Of a DNA stretch of 64,000 nt, positions 24,610 to 33,958 are shown one piece after another. Both the position numbers and the translations under genes were made by a program. Position 1 is the stretch's first letter; each line of letters opens with the position of its first letter. The DNA is from Phaeobacter sp. G2. Lineage in GTDB: Bacteria; Pseudomonadota; Alphaproteobacteria; Rhodobacterales; Rhodobacteraceae. The stretch covers positions 1,798,001 to 1,862,000 of the forward strand of contig CP104100.1 of the NCBI GenBank assembly GCA_025163595.1. Direction: 5' to 3'. The notes beneath the pieces are model-generated. The model saw nothing but the letters and a program-made list of their open reading frames with translations. It ran no database searches and was not told the DNA's origin.

Positions 24610-25004
24610 TCCGCAGTGCAACCATGAAGCTGGGGAAAAAGACCCTCAAGCTGAAGTTCTCGACCCGTGCCCTGATCCGCATTGAAGCGGAAAACGGCGG
24701 TCAGTCTTTTGACACCCTGCTGGATCAGCTGATCACCGGCGCCGGGGGCGTGACCCTTATGGCCTCGGCTTTGGGGGCGGGTCTCAATGATGGCAAGGGC
24801 ATCGATCGCGACCAGGCCCTGGATCTGATCGACCAGGCGGGCGGGGTGCGCAAGCTGATCCCGCTGGTTGGTGAGGCCATTGGCGCCGCCTTTGACGTCA
24901 AATCCGCTGAGGATGAAGGCGACCAGGTTGATGAGACCAGCGAGGCAGCGGACGCAGCGGGCGAGGCGGCGCCGGGAAAGGGCAGTGCCGCCGCAGGGGC
25001 GTAG
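24606..25004 (+). CDS. Tail assembly chaperone, short form (gpG-like)
   Basis: 132 residues from ATG 24606, which overlaps the tail-tube stop (ATGA). The N-terminal TLKLKFSTRALIRIEAENGG followed by a helical region is typical of siphoviral/GTA-like tail chaperones; the end is Asp/Glu/Ala-rich. Near its end the heptamer G-GGA-AAG at 24974-24980 should let some ribosomes slip back one base into the downstream frame, producing a longer fusion. The two forms guide assembly of the tape measure and tail tube. Confidence 0.8.
   Translation: MIRSATMKLGKKTLKLKFSTRALIRIEAENGGQSFDTLLDQLITGAGGVTLMASALGAGLNDGKGIDRDQALDLIDQAGGVRKLIPLVGEAIGAAFDVKSAEDEGDQVDETSEAADAAGEAAPGKGSAAAGA
24974..24980 (+). promoter_or_regulatory. 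Programmed -1 frameshift heptamer GGGAAAG
   Basis: In the frame of the upstream chaperone the bases read G GGA AAG, the X-XXY-YYZ form of a slippery site and the same heptamer used by phage lambda genes G and T. The -1 frame is open from this point to 25321, and the stop of the zero frame follows only 22 bases later. Confidence 0.85.
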
Positions 25005-25321
25005 ACTGGGAGGCCTTGTTCTCCACGTGGTGCGGGCTGGACCTGCACCACGATGACTTTTGGGACGTTACCCTGCGGGAATACGATCTGATCACGGGCG
25101 GCAGGATCAAGGCCAAGGATCAGGAGTTCAAGGCCTGGCGGGTGCTTAATCAGGAACTGGGCATTCTGGTGCAGTTTGCCTTCCATGATCCCAAAAAAAT
25201 GCCGGACTTCACCAAGGCGGCGGAGCCTGCAAAACCGGCAATCCGGGATAGAGCGCAGGATCTGAACAAGCTGCGCGCGGGTCTGATGGCGCTGCACTTT
25301 CAAAGCAAAAAGGGAAAATAG
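24980..25321 (+). CDS. Tail assembly chaperone, frameshifted extension (gpT-like part)
   Basis: The -1 frame continues without a stop through QCRRRGVDWEALFSTWCGL and the acidic DLHHDDFWDVTLREYDLITG, to a Lys-rich end. The smooth sequence across the zero-frame stop (GVDWEALF) argues that this part is expressed by slippage at 24974-24980, giving a fusion of about 238 residues. A TTG at 25016 exists but has no convincing ribosome-binding site of its own. The tape measure ATG follows the stop directly. Confidence 0.8.
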   Translation, partial: GQCRRRGVDWEALFSTWCGLDLHHDDFWDVTLREYDLITGGRIKAKDQEFKAWRVLNQELGILVQFAFHDPKKMPDFTKAAEPAKPAIRDRAQDLNKLRAGLMALHFQSKKGK

Positions 25322-28300
25322 ATGTCTGCAATTATTGGCTCACTTCGGGGGCTGTTGTCGCTGGAATCGACTGCTTTTGAAAGTGGGGCCAAGCGTGGCA
25401 TTGCGGCCATGGGCAATGTTGAGCGCCGCATGGTGCGTCTGGGCAATACAGTTGAACGCCAGGGGCGCAGGCTCGCCCTCGGCCTCACTTTGCCGATGGT
25501 GGGCGCGGCGGCAATCGCGGTGAAATCCAGCCTCAAGATTGTCGATGCACAGGCAAAAATGGCCCAGTCTCTGGGCACCTCGGTTCAATCCATGCAGGTG
25601 ATGAGCCGGGCGGCGGATCTGTCGGGGGTGTCAATTGGGGAGGTTGAGCAGGCCACCATCCAGCTGACCAAGCGGCTCAGCCAGGCGGCGGCGGGCAGTG
25701 GCCCTGCGGTCAAGGCGCTGGACCGGCTGCACCTGAGCGCCGAGGCGCTGCAGCGCCTGCCGCTGGATGAGCGCATGGCGAAGATCCAGGATGCCATCGC
25801 CCGCTACGTGCCAGAGGCAGAGCGCGCGGCTGTTGCCTCGGAACTCTTTGGCAGTCGTGCCGGGTTGATCTTTACCCGCATTGATAGCTCGGCTTTACGT
25901 GTTGCAACGGATGATGTGACCCGGTTTGGCCTGGCAATTTCTGAGGTGGATGCGGATCAGATCGAGCGCACCAATGACGCGCTGTCGCGTATGGGTGTTG
26001 TCGGGCGCGGCATGGCCAATCAGCTCACGGTGGCGCTGGCCCCATTTCTTGAAGATCTAAGCGACAAGGCGGCAAGCGCGGCTGAGTGGTTCACCAATCT
26101 ATCTGATGGCACCAAGGCGATGATTGCCAAGGGTGCAGCGTTGACCGCCGCCATCGGGCCTGTCGCGATCGGCCTTGGCTTGGTTTTGAAAGTTGCCGCT
26201 CCGCTGGTTGGGGTCGTGGCTGCGATAGCCTCGCCTGTTGGTCTGGCGGTGGCCGGGTTCACCGCCTTGGCGGTTGCAAGCACCGCGCTTGCCGGTAGCG
26301 CATCTGGGGCAGTCTCCTTTGCAGAGGCGCATGAAATCGCAATGGATAATGTGACCATTGCGATGGGCGATCAGATCCACGCAACCGCACGGCTGGCAGA
26401 TGCCCTGCGCAAAGGGGGGCCGGTCACACTGGCAGCGATCGAGGCCAAGATGGCGGAGGCTGAAGCGCGTCGCGCGGTTACCGCAGAGCTGGTGCGTGAG
26501 CGGCAGGAAAAGGAGCTGGAGGCGCTTGGCTATTACAAGCTGCTGGAGTCGATGGGGCAATATCAGCAGGCCCTGGCGGCTATGCGGACGCCGGGGGATG
26601 ATCTGGAGCAAATGCCTGCCCGTCTGCGGGCCTCTTATGAAGAGGCAGAGCAGAGCCTTGCGGCGCTGTTGGTTGAGCAGCAGCGTTTGCTGGAAGGGGT
26701 GCGCAGCCAGAACCATCTGACTGAAGAAGAGCAGGCAAACCTGCAGCAAATCCAGGCCAATCTTGCCGAGCTGCAGCGGCGTTGGAATGAGCTGAACGGG
26801 ATCACTTCGGAGAACGTCACTTTGACCGATCGCGGCACAGTGGCGGCTGGTCAACTGGCGCAGGGGCTTGGTGGCGCTGCGGGGCAGGCGGCGGCTCTGC
26901 GGGGCTATCTCTCCGGGTTGCCTGGGGCACTGGCAGGGGTGCAGGCCAATATCGCTGGTCTCAAGGCAGGTATGGCCGTTCTTGCTGGTGGTGGTGGTGA
27001 GGCTGCTGCCAATGTTGCCAAGTACCGCGCCGAGCTGGTCGCAGCCATGCCGCCTCTTGAGCAGATGCAAGATGGTCAGCGCGAATTTGTCGAGGAAGGG
27101 ATCAATCAGCAGGTGCGCCTGTTTGAGGAAAACCAGCGCCTGAGCGGCGAATATCGCGCGCAGATCAGCGCCCTGAATAAGGTCAGCTCTGCCGGGGGCG
27201 CGGCCAGCAAAAGCGCTTTGGCTGCTCTGCAAAAAGAGATCCGCGACCGGCGCGCCCTGGTGGGGCTGACCGATGAGCAGCGCCAAAAGCTGGAGGCGGT
27301 ACGCGCGGTGCAGCAGAAACTTGGCCGCGAAGGGGCGGGCATCGGCAAGGCGCAGATCGAGGCGCTGGCGGATCAGGTGATTGAGCTGGACCGGGTGGAT
27401 GCGGCCCTGGACCGGGTGCGGGATCAGCAGGAGCGTTGGGCGGAGAATATCACCCGCACCGCCTTTGAGGGCGGCAACCTGGGCGACACCATCAAGGGCA
27501 TGCTCAAGGACATTGCTTTCCAGTTTGCCAATTCCAGGATTGTGCTGCCAGTGGTGGCCTCGGTCTCGGGCATTCTTGGGCTAGGCGGTCTTACCTCTGG
27601 CGGCGGTGGTAGCGCCGGGGCTGCGCTCTCTGGTGGCGGCGGTGGTGGTCTCGGCGGTGGTGGGCTTTTGAGTGGGGTCAGTAACATTGCCAGCCTGGTG
27701 GGGGGCGGTGGTGGCGTTTTGTCTGGCATCGGTTCCGGTCTTGGTGGGGTGCTGTCTGGTGGTGGCCTTGGGTCCAGTTTTGCCAATCTGGGCGGGCTGG
27801 TCTCCGGCGCCTCTGCTGGGTGGGGTGCCGTTGGCGCGGCCATACCTGCGGTTGGCATTATCCTTGCTGTGGTCGGTCTGCTGGCCAAGGGGCTGAGCCG
27901 CAAATACGCCGGCACCGGCATTCGGGGCAACTTTGACGCCGAGGGCTTCAACGGCGGCCAGTTTGATTTTTACAAAGGCGGCTTTCTGCGCTCCAACCGC
28001 ACCTATTACAAACCGCTGGAATATGAGTTTGAGGCGGCGCTGGATGACAGCATGGCGGGGCTGACCACGGGCCTGACGGATATGGCGGATACGCTGGGGC
28101 TGCGTATGGATGCGCTGGAAGGCTTCGCGAGTGAAGGCTTCACAATCTGGATCAACGGCAAAAGCTCTGAAGAGATCCAGGCCGCACTCATGGAGCAGAT
28201 TGAAGCCACCGGCAATTCCATGGCCGAACTGGTTCTGGGTACGGAGAAGTTTACCCGCTCCGGGGAAACCGCGCTGGAAACTCTTGGGCGTTTGTCCAGT

Positions 28301-30493
28301 CGTCTCCTGGCGGTCAATGATGTTGCGGATCTGCTGGGCCATCAGAGTTTTGATATGTCTCTGGTGGGGGGTGACAGGGCCTCTGGTCTGGTGGATCGCT
28401 TTGGCGGTTCGGAGGCGATGAACGCAGCGGCCAATAGCTATTTTGCCGGGTTTTATACGGACGCCGAGCAGGTGGATACCGTTCTGCGCCGCCTGGGCGA
28501 TCGGTTTGAGGATCTCGGCCTGGCGATGCCTGAGAGCCGCGAGGGGTATCGCGAGCTGGTGGAGGCGCTGGACCTCACCACCACCCATGGGCGGGATCTT
28601 TATGCCAGCTTGTTGCAGATGTCGGCAGCAATGGATCAAGTCTTGCCGCAGGTGGACAGCTTCACCCTGTCGATGACGGGTATGCTGGATGAGATTGGCG
28701 GCGAGATTGGCCTGCAGATCGAGACGGCGCGCGACATGGCGGCGGATGCACGGGAGGCGGCCACCCTTTGGGCTAGAACCGCTGATAGTTTGCGCAGCAC
28801 TCTGGCGGATCTGGGACCCTCTGAGCTGGGCGGGGCCAGCCGGGACCAGGCCGCAGCGGCGCAGCGTAGAACCTATGAGGATGCTTTCCAGGCGGCGCGC
28901 GGCGGCGATCAGGAGGCAGCGGCTGGCCTGGCTGCACTGGCGCGAAACTACCTGAAAAGCGCACAAGGTTCGGCCAGCTCTTCCCAGGAATATCGCCGCA
29001 TCGCGTCCCAGGTGCAGGGGCAGTTGAACTTTATCGCCGGGATCTCTGATCTGGAGAGCGGCAATGATGAGGTGCTGGAAGCGCTGTATAATCAGCAGAT
29101 CGAGGTTCTGACCGGGCTGGGCACCTTCCTGCAGCTGAACGGCCTGACCAGTGATCAGGTTGGCGCGCTGACAGCTGGAGTGCAGGCGTTGCATGCGGAT
29201 TGGGATGGCACGGTTGGGGCGTTTCAATCTTCGCTTGGTGCTCTGCAGGATGCGATCACGAATGCTGAGGCCTTCTCCTATGATGACCTGGTGGGGCGGC
29301 TGGATGTTGCGGTGGCACTGGATGACACCGCGCCGGGCTGGCTGCAGCGGTTGGTTGAGAGTGCCGGGGCGGGGATCCAGACAACACTGGATTTTGTCAT
29401 TCGCCGCGATGATCTGACAGCGGCAGATCGCTGGATTGCCACCAATGCCCTGTCGGAGCATGTGGCCACGCTGGATCTGGTGCTGGGGCAGGATCTCGAT
29501 CGCGGCACCCGGCGTCTGGCGCTGAACACCGCAGCTGAGATCCGGCGCGATATGCGCCTGAACCTGGTGCAGGATCTGGACGCTGACACGCGGGGCCTGT
29601 TGCTGACGCGCACTGCAAATTTGTCGCGCCGGGTGAATGTGGCGCTGACCAATGGCGCAGATAAAACCGTAAGGCGTTTGAACCGCTTGCAGGATCTGAT
29701 TGGCGGTTCCGGCAGCGGCAATCTGACCTTTGCCGGTGGGGTGCAGTTGACCGCTGACAGTGTGTTCAATGATCTGAGCAGCGCCACCAATGAACTGGTG
29801 CGCCCCATGACGCAGTTGCACGATATGCTGGGGGATCTGCGCGATGCGGTGAATGCCGATGTGGCGCAGCGCCAGACCCAGCTCAAACTTGTTGAATTGC
29901 AGTCAACGGGCGTGGCGGTTGCTGAGCGCCGGGAAAACCAATCACAAGGCACTCTGGACACCTTCAACGCCCTGCGCCGCCAATATGAGATTACTTTGGT
30001 TGGTCAAAACGAAAGCGTGGGCCTTAATCGCAACGGGCTGCTGACCTCTTCCTTTGACTATTACGGCGGTCCAGAGGCGAATTTTGAGCCCTTCAAGGCG
30101 GCACTGGAGGCACAGCTTGGCTCGCGGTCCTATGCAGAAATCATGGGCAATATGAATGCCTCGATCGAGGCTAAGAATGCGCGGCTAGAGCGGCTGCGGG
30201 GGCAGGTCCGAGGGCTGGGCGGGGTGCCGCAGTTTGCGGCTGGCGGTGTGCATGCCGGGGGCTGGCGCGTGGTTGGCGAACGTGGCTGGGAGCTGGAGAA
30301 TACCGGATCCAGCCGGGTGATCAGCCATTCCGATTCCAAGGCCATGCTGGACAATCGCCGGGTGGTGGAAAGCGTCGATAATCTGGCGCGCCAGGCTGGG
30401 GTGCAGGGCCAGAAGGTAGAGCTGCTGATCAAGACAATCGCGCGCCATATTGAGAGCTGGAATGACGCCGGCCTACCAAAGGAGGTGGTGTGA
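25322..30493 (+). CDS. Tail tape measure protein
   Basis: 1723 residues, long for the family; at roughly 1.5 angstrom per residue this would imply a tail near 250 nm. N-terminal helical region, then hydrophobic segments at about 265-325, long coiled coils at about 370-500 and 590-700, a Gly-rich stretch at about 755-835, and a C-terminal end with FAAGGVHAGGWRVVGERGWE, seen in many tape measure proteins. It sets tail length and is ejected with DNA. The start abuts the chaperone extension stop. Confidence 0.95.
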   Translation: MSAIIGSLRGLLSLESTAFESGAKRGIAAMGNVERRMVRLGNTVERQGRRLALGLTLPMVGAAAIAVKSSLKIVDAQAKMAQSLGTSVQSMQVMSRAADLSGVSIGEVEQATIQLTKRLSQAAAGSGPAVKALDRLHLSAEALQRLPLDERMAKIQDAIARYVPEAERAAVASELFGSRAGLIFTRIDSSALRVATDDVTRFGLAISEVDADQIERTNDALSRMGVVGRGMANQLTVALAPFLEDLSDKAASAAEWFTNLSDGTKAMIAKGAALTAAIGPVAIGLGLVLKVAAPLVGVVAAIASPVGLAVAGFTALAVASTALAGSASGAVSFAEAHEIAMDNVTIAMGDQIHATARLADALRKGGPVTLAAIEAKMAEAEARRAVTAELVRERQEKELEALGYYKLLESMGQYQQALAAMRTPGDDLEQMPARLRASYEEAEQSLAALLVEQQRLLEGVRSQNHLTEEEQANLQQIQANLAELQRRWNELNGITSENVTLTDRGTVAAGQLAQGLGGAAGQAAALRGYLSGLPGALAGVQANIAGLKAGMAVLAGGGGEAAANVAKYRAELVAAMPPLEQMQDGQREFVEEGINQQVRLFEENQRLSGEYRAQISALNKVSSAGGAASKSALAALQKEIRDRRALVGLTDEQRQKLEAVRAVQQKLGREGAGIGKAQIEALADQVIELDRVDAALDRVRDQQERWAENITRTAFEGGNLGDTIKGMLKDIAFQFANSRIVLPVVASVSGILGLGGLTSGGGGSAGAALSGGGGGGLGGGGLLSGVSNIASLVGGGGGVLSGIGSGLGGVLSGGGLGSSFANLGGLVSGASAGWGAVGAAIPAVGIILAVVGLLAKGLSRKYAGTGIRGNFDAEGFNGGQFDFYKGGFLRSNRTYYKPLEYEFEAALDDSMAGLTTGLTDMADTLGLRMDALEGFASEGFTIWINGKSSEEIQAALMEQIEATGNSMAELVLGTEKFTRSGETALETLGRLSSRLLAVNDVADLLGHQSFDMSLVGGDRASGLVDRFGGSEAMNAAANSYFAGFYTDAEQVDTVLRRLGDRFEDLGLAMPESREGYRELVEALDLTTTHGRDLYASLLQMSAAMDQVLPQVDSFTLSMTGMLDEIGGEIGLQIETARDMAADAREAATLWARTADSLRSTLADLGPSELGGASRDQAAAAQRRTYEDAFQAARGGDQEAAAGLAALARNYLKSAQGSASSSQEYRRIASQVQGQLNFIAGISDLESGNDEVLEALYNQQIEVLTGLGTFLQLNGLTSDQVGALTAGVQALHADWDGTVGAFQSSLGALQDAITNAEAFSYDDLVGRLDVAVALDDTAPGWLQRLVESAGAGIQTTLDFVIRRDDLTAADRWIATNALSEHVATLDLVLGQDLDRGTRRLALNTAAEIRRDMRLNLVQDLDADTRGLLLTRTANLSRRVNVALTNGADKTVRRLNRLQDLIGGSGSGNLTFAGGVQLTADSVFNDLSSATNELVRPMTQLHDMLGDLRDAVNADVAQRQTQLKLVELQSTGVAVAERRENQSQGTLDTFNALRRQYEITLVGQNESVGLNRNGLLTSSFDYYGGPEANFEPFKAALEAQLGSRSYAEIMGNMNASIEAKNARLERLRGQVRGLGGVPQFAAGGVHAGGWRVVGERGWELENTGSSRVISHSDSKAMLDNRRVVESVDNLARQAGVQGQKVELLIKTIARHIESWNDAGLPKEVV

Positions 30494-31404
30494 TGGACTT
30501 CAATATTATTGCGCCAATGCCGGTCACGGATGTGGAGCTGGTGGGCTCCAATATTGCCGAGGATGATCACCCGGTCTGGGATGCGGGCACCACTTATGGG
30601 CTGGGGGATCGGGTGATCTCTCTGGTCACCCACCGCATTTATGAGAGCGTCCAGCCTGGCAATCTGGGCCACGATCCGGTCTCGGATGATGGCACCTGGT
30701 GGCTGGATTTGCAGCTCTCAACGAACCGCTGGTCAGCCTTTGACAACCGCCGCTCAAACAAGGCCAGCCGGGCGGATGAGATCACCTATTCGATTGTGCC
30801 GACGCGGGACTGCGATGCGATCTCGCTGTTTGGCCTCACGGCGGGGGCGGTGCAGATCGCGGTGCGCGATGGCGGCACCTTGATTTATGATCAGAGCTTT
30901 GTTCTGGCGGACACCGGCCATGTGGTCAGCATGTACACCTATTTCTTTGGCGGCATTTTTTATGCGCGCCAGAAGGTGCTGAACGGCTTTCCGGGCTACA
31001 TCGGCCACCGGATTGATATCACCATCTCCGCACCGGGTGCGGTGGCCGAGGTGGGCCATATTGTGCTGGGGCGCAATCACATCCTTGGCACGGTCATGGA
31101 TGGGGCGGAGATCGGCCATGTCAGCCACAGCCGTAAAGAGTTTGACCAGTTTGGCGATGAGCTGCTGATCAAGCGCGGCTCTACGCGCAAGGTCACGGTC
31201 CCGCTGCGGGTGCCAACCCTGCAGGCTCCGCGCGTGATGGATATTGTGGCCGAGGTCGATGGGCTGGTCACCGCCTTTTATGGCTCCAGCGAGCACGCGC
31301 CAAACTACGGCATCGAGGGCCTTGGCTTTGTTGATGACCACACTCAGCCGCTGGATGCAGCTGGGGATTCACTCTTCACCCTTGTTCTGAAAACCATCAA
31401 ATAG
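30493..31404 (+). CDS. Tail protein downstream of the tape measure
   Basis: 303 residues from ATG 30493, with a strong AAAGGAGGTGG site just before it inside the end of the tape measure gene. Near the N-terminus, VWDAGTTYGLGDRVISLVTH then YESVQPGNLGHDP resembles a small carbohydrate-binding (CBM5/12-like) module. The rest is beta-rich (VMDGAEIGHVSHSRKEFDQF). It is probably a distal tail or baseplate component that helps bind the host surface; no exact family is recognised. Confidence 0.65.
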   Translation: MDFNIIAPMPVTDVELVGSNIAEDDHPVWDAGTTYGLGDRVISLVTHRIYESVQPGNLGHDPVSDDGTWWLDLQLSTNRWSAFDNRRSNKASRADEITYSIVPTRDCDAISLFGLTAGAVQIAVRDGGTLIYDQSFVLADTGHVVSMYTYFFGGIFYARQKVLNGFPGYIGHRIDITISAPGAVAEVGHIVLGRNHILGTVMDGAEIGHVSHSRKEFDQFGDELLIKRGSTRKVTVPLRVPTLQAPRVMDIVAEVDGLVTAFYGSSEHAPNYGIEGLGFVDDHTQPLDAAGDSLFTLVLKTIK

Positions 31405-31416
31405 GAGTGCTCAACT

Positions 31417-32493
31417 ATGGCAGCACCCATTGCCCCGGCTTTGCCGGCTATTCCGTCACGCTCTGCGCCCGAGGCAGATTTTGACGTCAAAATGTTTGCC
31501 CTGTTCAAATGGGTCACCGATGATTTTGTCGGCTTCATGGAGGCCTGGCGGGCCTATCTGGAAACCAGTAGCACAATTGTTGGCGGTGCGCTGAATGGGA
31601 CCACCATTGGCCAGACCACGCCAGCCGCGGGGGCGTTTACTGAGCTGGATGTTGTTGGGAACGTCGTTGTTGGAACCCCTGAATCCTGGACGTTCGCAGC
31701 CTCTTGGCGCGGGATCAAAGTCACCGCTCGCCATGCGTTGCAGGCGACGCACAGTGCCGGCTCCGTTGCACTATCTTCAAATTGTGCAATCGGCCCTAGC
31801 GGTTGGGCATACACTTTTGATGCGATGGCCGGAAACTATACCCAGTCGGGTGGCGCTCACATCTTCAATCGGGCTGTGGCTGGCGTTGAAGGCGATCCAG
31901 TCACATTTATCGAAACCGCCCGCTTTGAGGACAATGGGGTCTTTAAGCCCGGTGCAGACAACAGTCAGTCTCTGGGGGCGGCAGCAAAGCGCTGGTCTGT
32001 CGTTCATGCGGGTTCGGGGGCAATCAACACCTCCGATGAGCGGTCCAAAGAACAGATCTCAGACCTTGACGCTGCTGAAACGCGCGTGGCCATTGCGGCC
32101 AAAGGGCTGCTGAAAAAGTTCAAGTTCCGGGACGCGGTCGCGGCCAAGGGTGCAACTGCTCGCTGGCACTTCGGGGTGATTGCCCAGGAACTGGCGTCAG
32201 CCTTTGTGGCCGAGGGGCTGGACGCCTTTGATTATGGCCTGCTGTGCTGGGACGAATGGTGGGAAGCTGATGTGCGGGTTCCTGCGGTCTATGTGGATGA
32301 GATCACCAAGCTGTTTGATGAAGAGGGCAATCTGCTGGCGGAACCAATCACGGAAGCGGTTCTTGCTGAGCCTGCGCGTATTGAGCGCCAAACCTTTGAG
32401 AGTGCAGAGACTGCGCCGGATGGTGCGGAGCGCTTCGATCGCTATGGGGTCCGCTATGATGAGCTGATTGCCTTCATTCTGGCCGCGCAGTGA
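31417..32493 (+). CDS. Tail fibre/spike protein with S74 self-cleaving chaperone domain
   Basis: 358 residues. A short tail-attachment part (ALFKWVTDDFVGFMEAWRAY), then Thr/Gly-rich beta repeats (GTTIGQTTPAAGAFTELDVV), and from about residue 195 an S74 intramolecular chaperone. The catalytic dyad is visible as Ser206 in TSDERSKEQ with Lys211 five residues later, as in known S74 domains, and ARWHFGVIAQELASAF follows. The chaperone trimerises the fibre and cuts itself off. The mature fibre would be only about 205 residues, so a short receptor-binding tip. Confidence 0.9.
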   Translation: MAAPIAPALPAIPSRSAPEADFDVKMFALFKWVTDDFVGFMEAWRAYLETSSTIVGGALNGTTIGQTTPAAGAFTELDVVGNVVVGTPESWTFAASWRGIKVTARHALQATHSAGSVALSSNCAIGPSGWAYTFDAMAGNYTQSGGAHIFNRAVAGVEGDPVTFIETARFEDNGVFKPGADNSQSLGAAAKRWSVVHAGSGAINTSDERSKEQISDLDAAETRVAIAAKGLLKKFKFRDAVAAKGATARWHFGVIAQELASAFVAEGLDAFDYGLLCWDEWWEADVRVPAVYVDEITKLFDEEGNLLAEPITEAVLAEPARIERQTFESAETAPDGAERFDRYGVRYDELIAFILAAQ

Positions 32494-32505
32494 GGGGGGC
32501 AGGAA

Positions 32506-32820
32506 ATGGATGAAAGCGGATTGATCGACTGGATGTCGAACCTGCTGGGCGGTGCGGCAACGACGCTGGTCGGGGCCAGTATAGGCCGCCTGATGTGGCA
32601 TTCTGGTGAGGTGCGCAAAGGCCAACGCCGTTTCTTTGGCCCGGAACTGTTCTGGGAAATCCCGGTGGCCATCGGCATGGCCATCATTGGCGAGGCCATT
32701 GCCAGCTATATGGGCGCCGGGCCCACCGTGACCACCGGCATTGTGGCGCTGGCGGCTTACATTGGCCCCCGCGGCGCTGAGGTGTTGCTGACCAAATGGC
32801 TTGTACGAACTAAGCCGTAA
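32506..32820 (+). CDS. Holin
   Basis: 104 residues. Three hydrophobic segments (about 14-30, 48-68 and 72-90), a Gly/Ala-rich start (NLLGGAATTLVGASIGRLMW) and a basic C-terminus. It looks like the LydA/phage holin family. It lies directly before the endolysin and would form the membrane lesion that times lysis. Confidence 0.8.
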   Translation: MDESGLIDWMSNLLGGAATTLVGASIGRLMWHSGEVRKGQRRFFGPELFWEIPVAIGMAIIGEAIASYMGAGPTVTTGIVALAAYIGPRGAEVLLTKWLVRTKP

Positions 32821-32891
32821 CGAAACCACAAAACTCAAAACCTAAACCCAGCCCTGCCTTTGGCGGGGTCTTTTGCATTGGAGCAATCATC

Positions 32892-33626
32892 ATGAAACTG
32901 ATCTCAAACTGGCGCGCCACGCTTGGCAAGTCCTGGTCTGTCTGGCTCATTTTGGCGAGCCTGGTTCTGCTGGGCGGATACTTTCTGGCCCTGGTTCAAC
33001 CCGGCATGCTGGGCTGGGATCCGCTGTATTTTGCCATGGCCTCGGCCACATGCCAGGTGCTGGCGATCCCGGCGCGGCTGGTGCTGCAAAGCGGGCTCTC
33101 GGGCCTGTCCAGCCTTGCCGCCTTCCGGCGCGATCAGTCTGGTGCGGTGCGACGGCGCACGGTTGGCGTTATTTCTGCCAGTGGTCTCGCGCTTTCCATG
33201 GCCGTTGGCTTCATTGGCCAGTGGGAGGGGTTGCGGACGCAAGCCTACCGCGATGTCGTTGGCGTCTGGACCGTCTGCTATGGCGAAACCAAGGGGGTGC
33301 AGCGCGGTGATCGCTATAGCAAGGCGGAGTGCGATGCCATGCTGGCGCGCGAGATCCTGGCCTATGAGGCGGCGCTGGACCGCTGTTTGACCCACCCGGT
33401 GCCGGTGGGCATGAAGATCGCCCTGGTCAGCTGGACCTACAATGTCGGGGCAGGGGCTGCTTGTCGCTCGACCCTGGTGCGCCGCGCCAATGCCGGGGAT
33501 CTGACAGGCGCCTGCAATGAGCTGCCGCGCTGGAACAGGGCAGGCGGGCGCGTCTGGGCTGGGCTGGTCAATCGGCGTGGCGCCGAGCGCGCCATGTGCC
33601 ATCAGGCGCTGAAAGAGGCAGCATGA
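32892..33626 (+). CDS. Endolysin: GH24 muramidase fused to an N-terminal membrane domain
   Basis: 244 residues. Two strong hydrophobic helices lie at about 15-35 and 44-66, similar to small DUF7940-type holin-like phage proteins that usually stand alone. After a linker, residues 91-109 (VGVISASGLALSMAVGFIG) look like a weak signal-arrest-release helix, followed at once by the GH24 catalytic triad E112-x8-D121-x5-T127. The enzyme cuts peptidoglycan glycan strands. SAR endolysins are normally about 165 residues, so the extra 80 residues are unusual. Spanin gene start overlaps the stop. Confidence 0.9.
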   Translation: MKLISNWRATLGKSWSVWLILASLVLLGGYFLALVQPGMLGWDPLYFAMASATCQVLAIPARLVLQSGLSGLSSLAAFRRDQSGAVRRRTVGVISASGLALSMAVGFIGQWEGLRTQAYRDVVGVWTVCYGETKGVQRGDRYSKAECDAMLAREILAYEAALDRCLTHPVPVGMKIALVSWTYNVGAGAACRSTLVRRANAGDLTGACNELPRWNRAGGRVWAGLVNRRGAERAMCHQALKEAA

Positions 33627-33958
33627 TCCCGGCTGTTCTCTCGCGCAATCTGCCAGGGCTTGCCCTGGTGGCCATGCTGGCCGGGGCGGTCTGGACCATT
33701 CGTGATGCCTTCCAGGACCGCACCCGGTTGCGCGCCGAGCTGGCGGCCACACAAGCCGATCTCGCCACAACGCAGGCTAGCCTGCAGCAAGCCGCAGAGA
33801 CCGCCCGCATTCACCGCGCCCACCGGGACCGCGCCGCCGATGAGGCCCGCGCCTGGGTGGCGCTATCAAATGAGTTGCAAAACATGGAGGGCCGCGATGC
33901 GCCTTTATCCCCTTTGCTTGCTGCTACTGCTGGCCGGTTGTTCTCAACCCGTCCGTGA
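33623..33958 (+). CDS. Inner-membrane spanin (Rz-like)
   Basis: 111 residues from ATG 33623. One N-terminal membrane helix (LPGLALVAMLAGAVWTI) followed by a coiled coil (RLRAELAATQADLATTQASL). Its 3' end is overlapped in another frame by the lipoprotein gene at 33897, the classic Rz/Rz1 arrangement. It spans the periplasm with that partner to fuse inner and outer membranes in the last step of lysis. Confidence 0.85.
   Translation: MIPAVLSRNLPGLALVAMLAGAVWTIRDAFQDRTRLRAELAATQADLATTQASLQQAAETARIHRAHRDRAADEARAWVALSNELQNMEGRDAPLSPLLAATAGRLFSTRP

Noticed and set aside
27581..29821. Long leftward open frame of 746 codons
   Set aside because: Antisense to the tape measure gene, Gln/Arg/Pro-rich and without protein-like pattern.
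16089..32493. Gene transfer agent cluster instead of a prophage
   Set aside because: A P27-type small terminase, HNH gene, integrase, repressor, replication genes and attachment repeats are present, and the gene order lacks the typical GTA hub and glycoside hydrolase genes after the tape measure.
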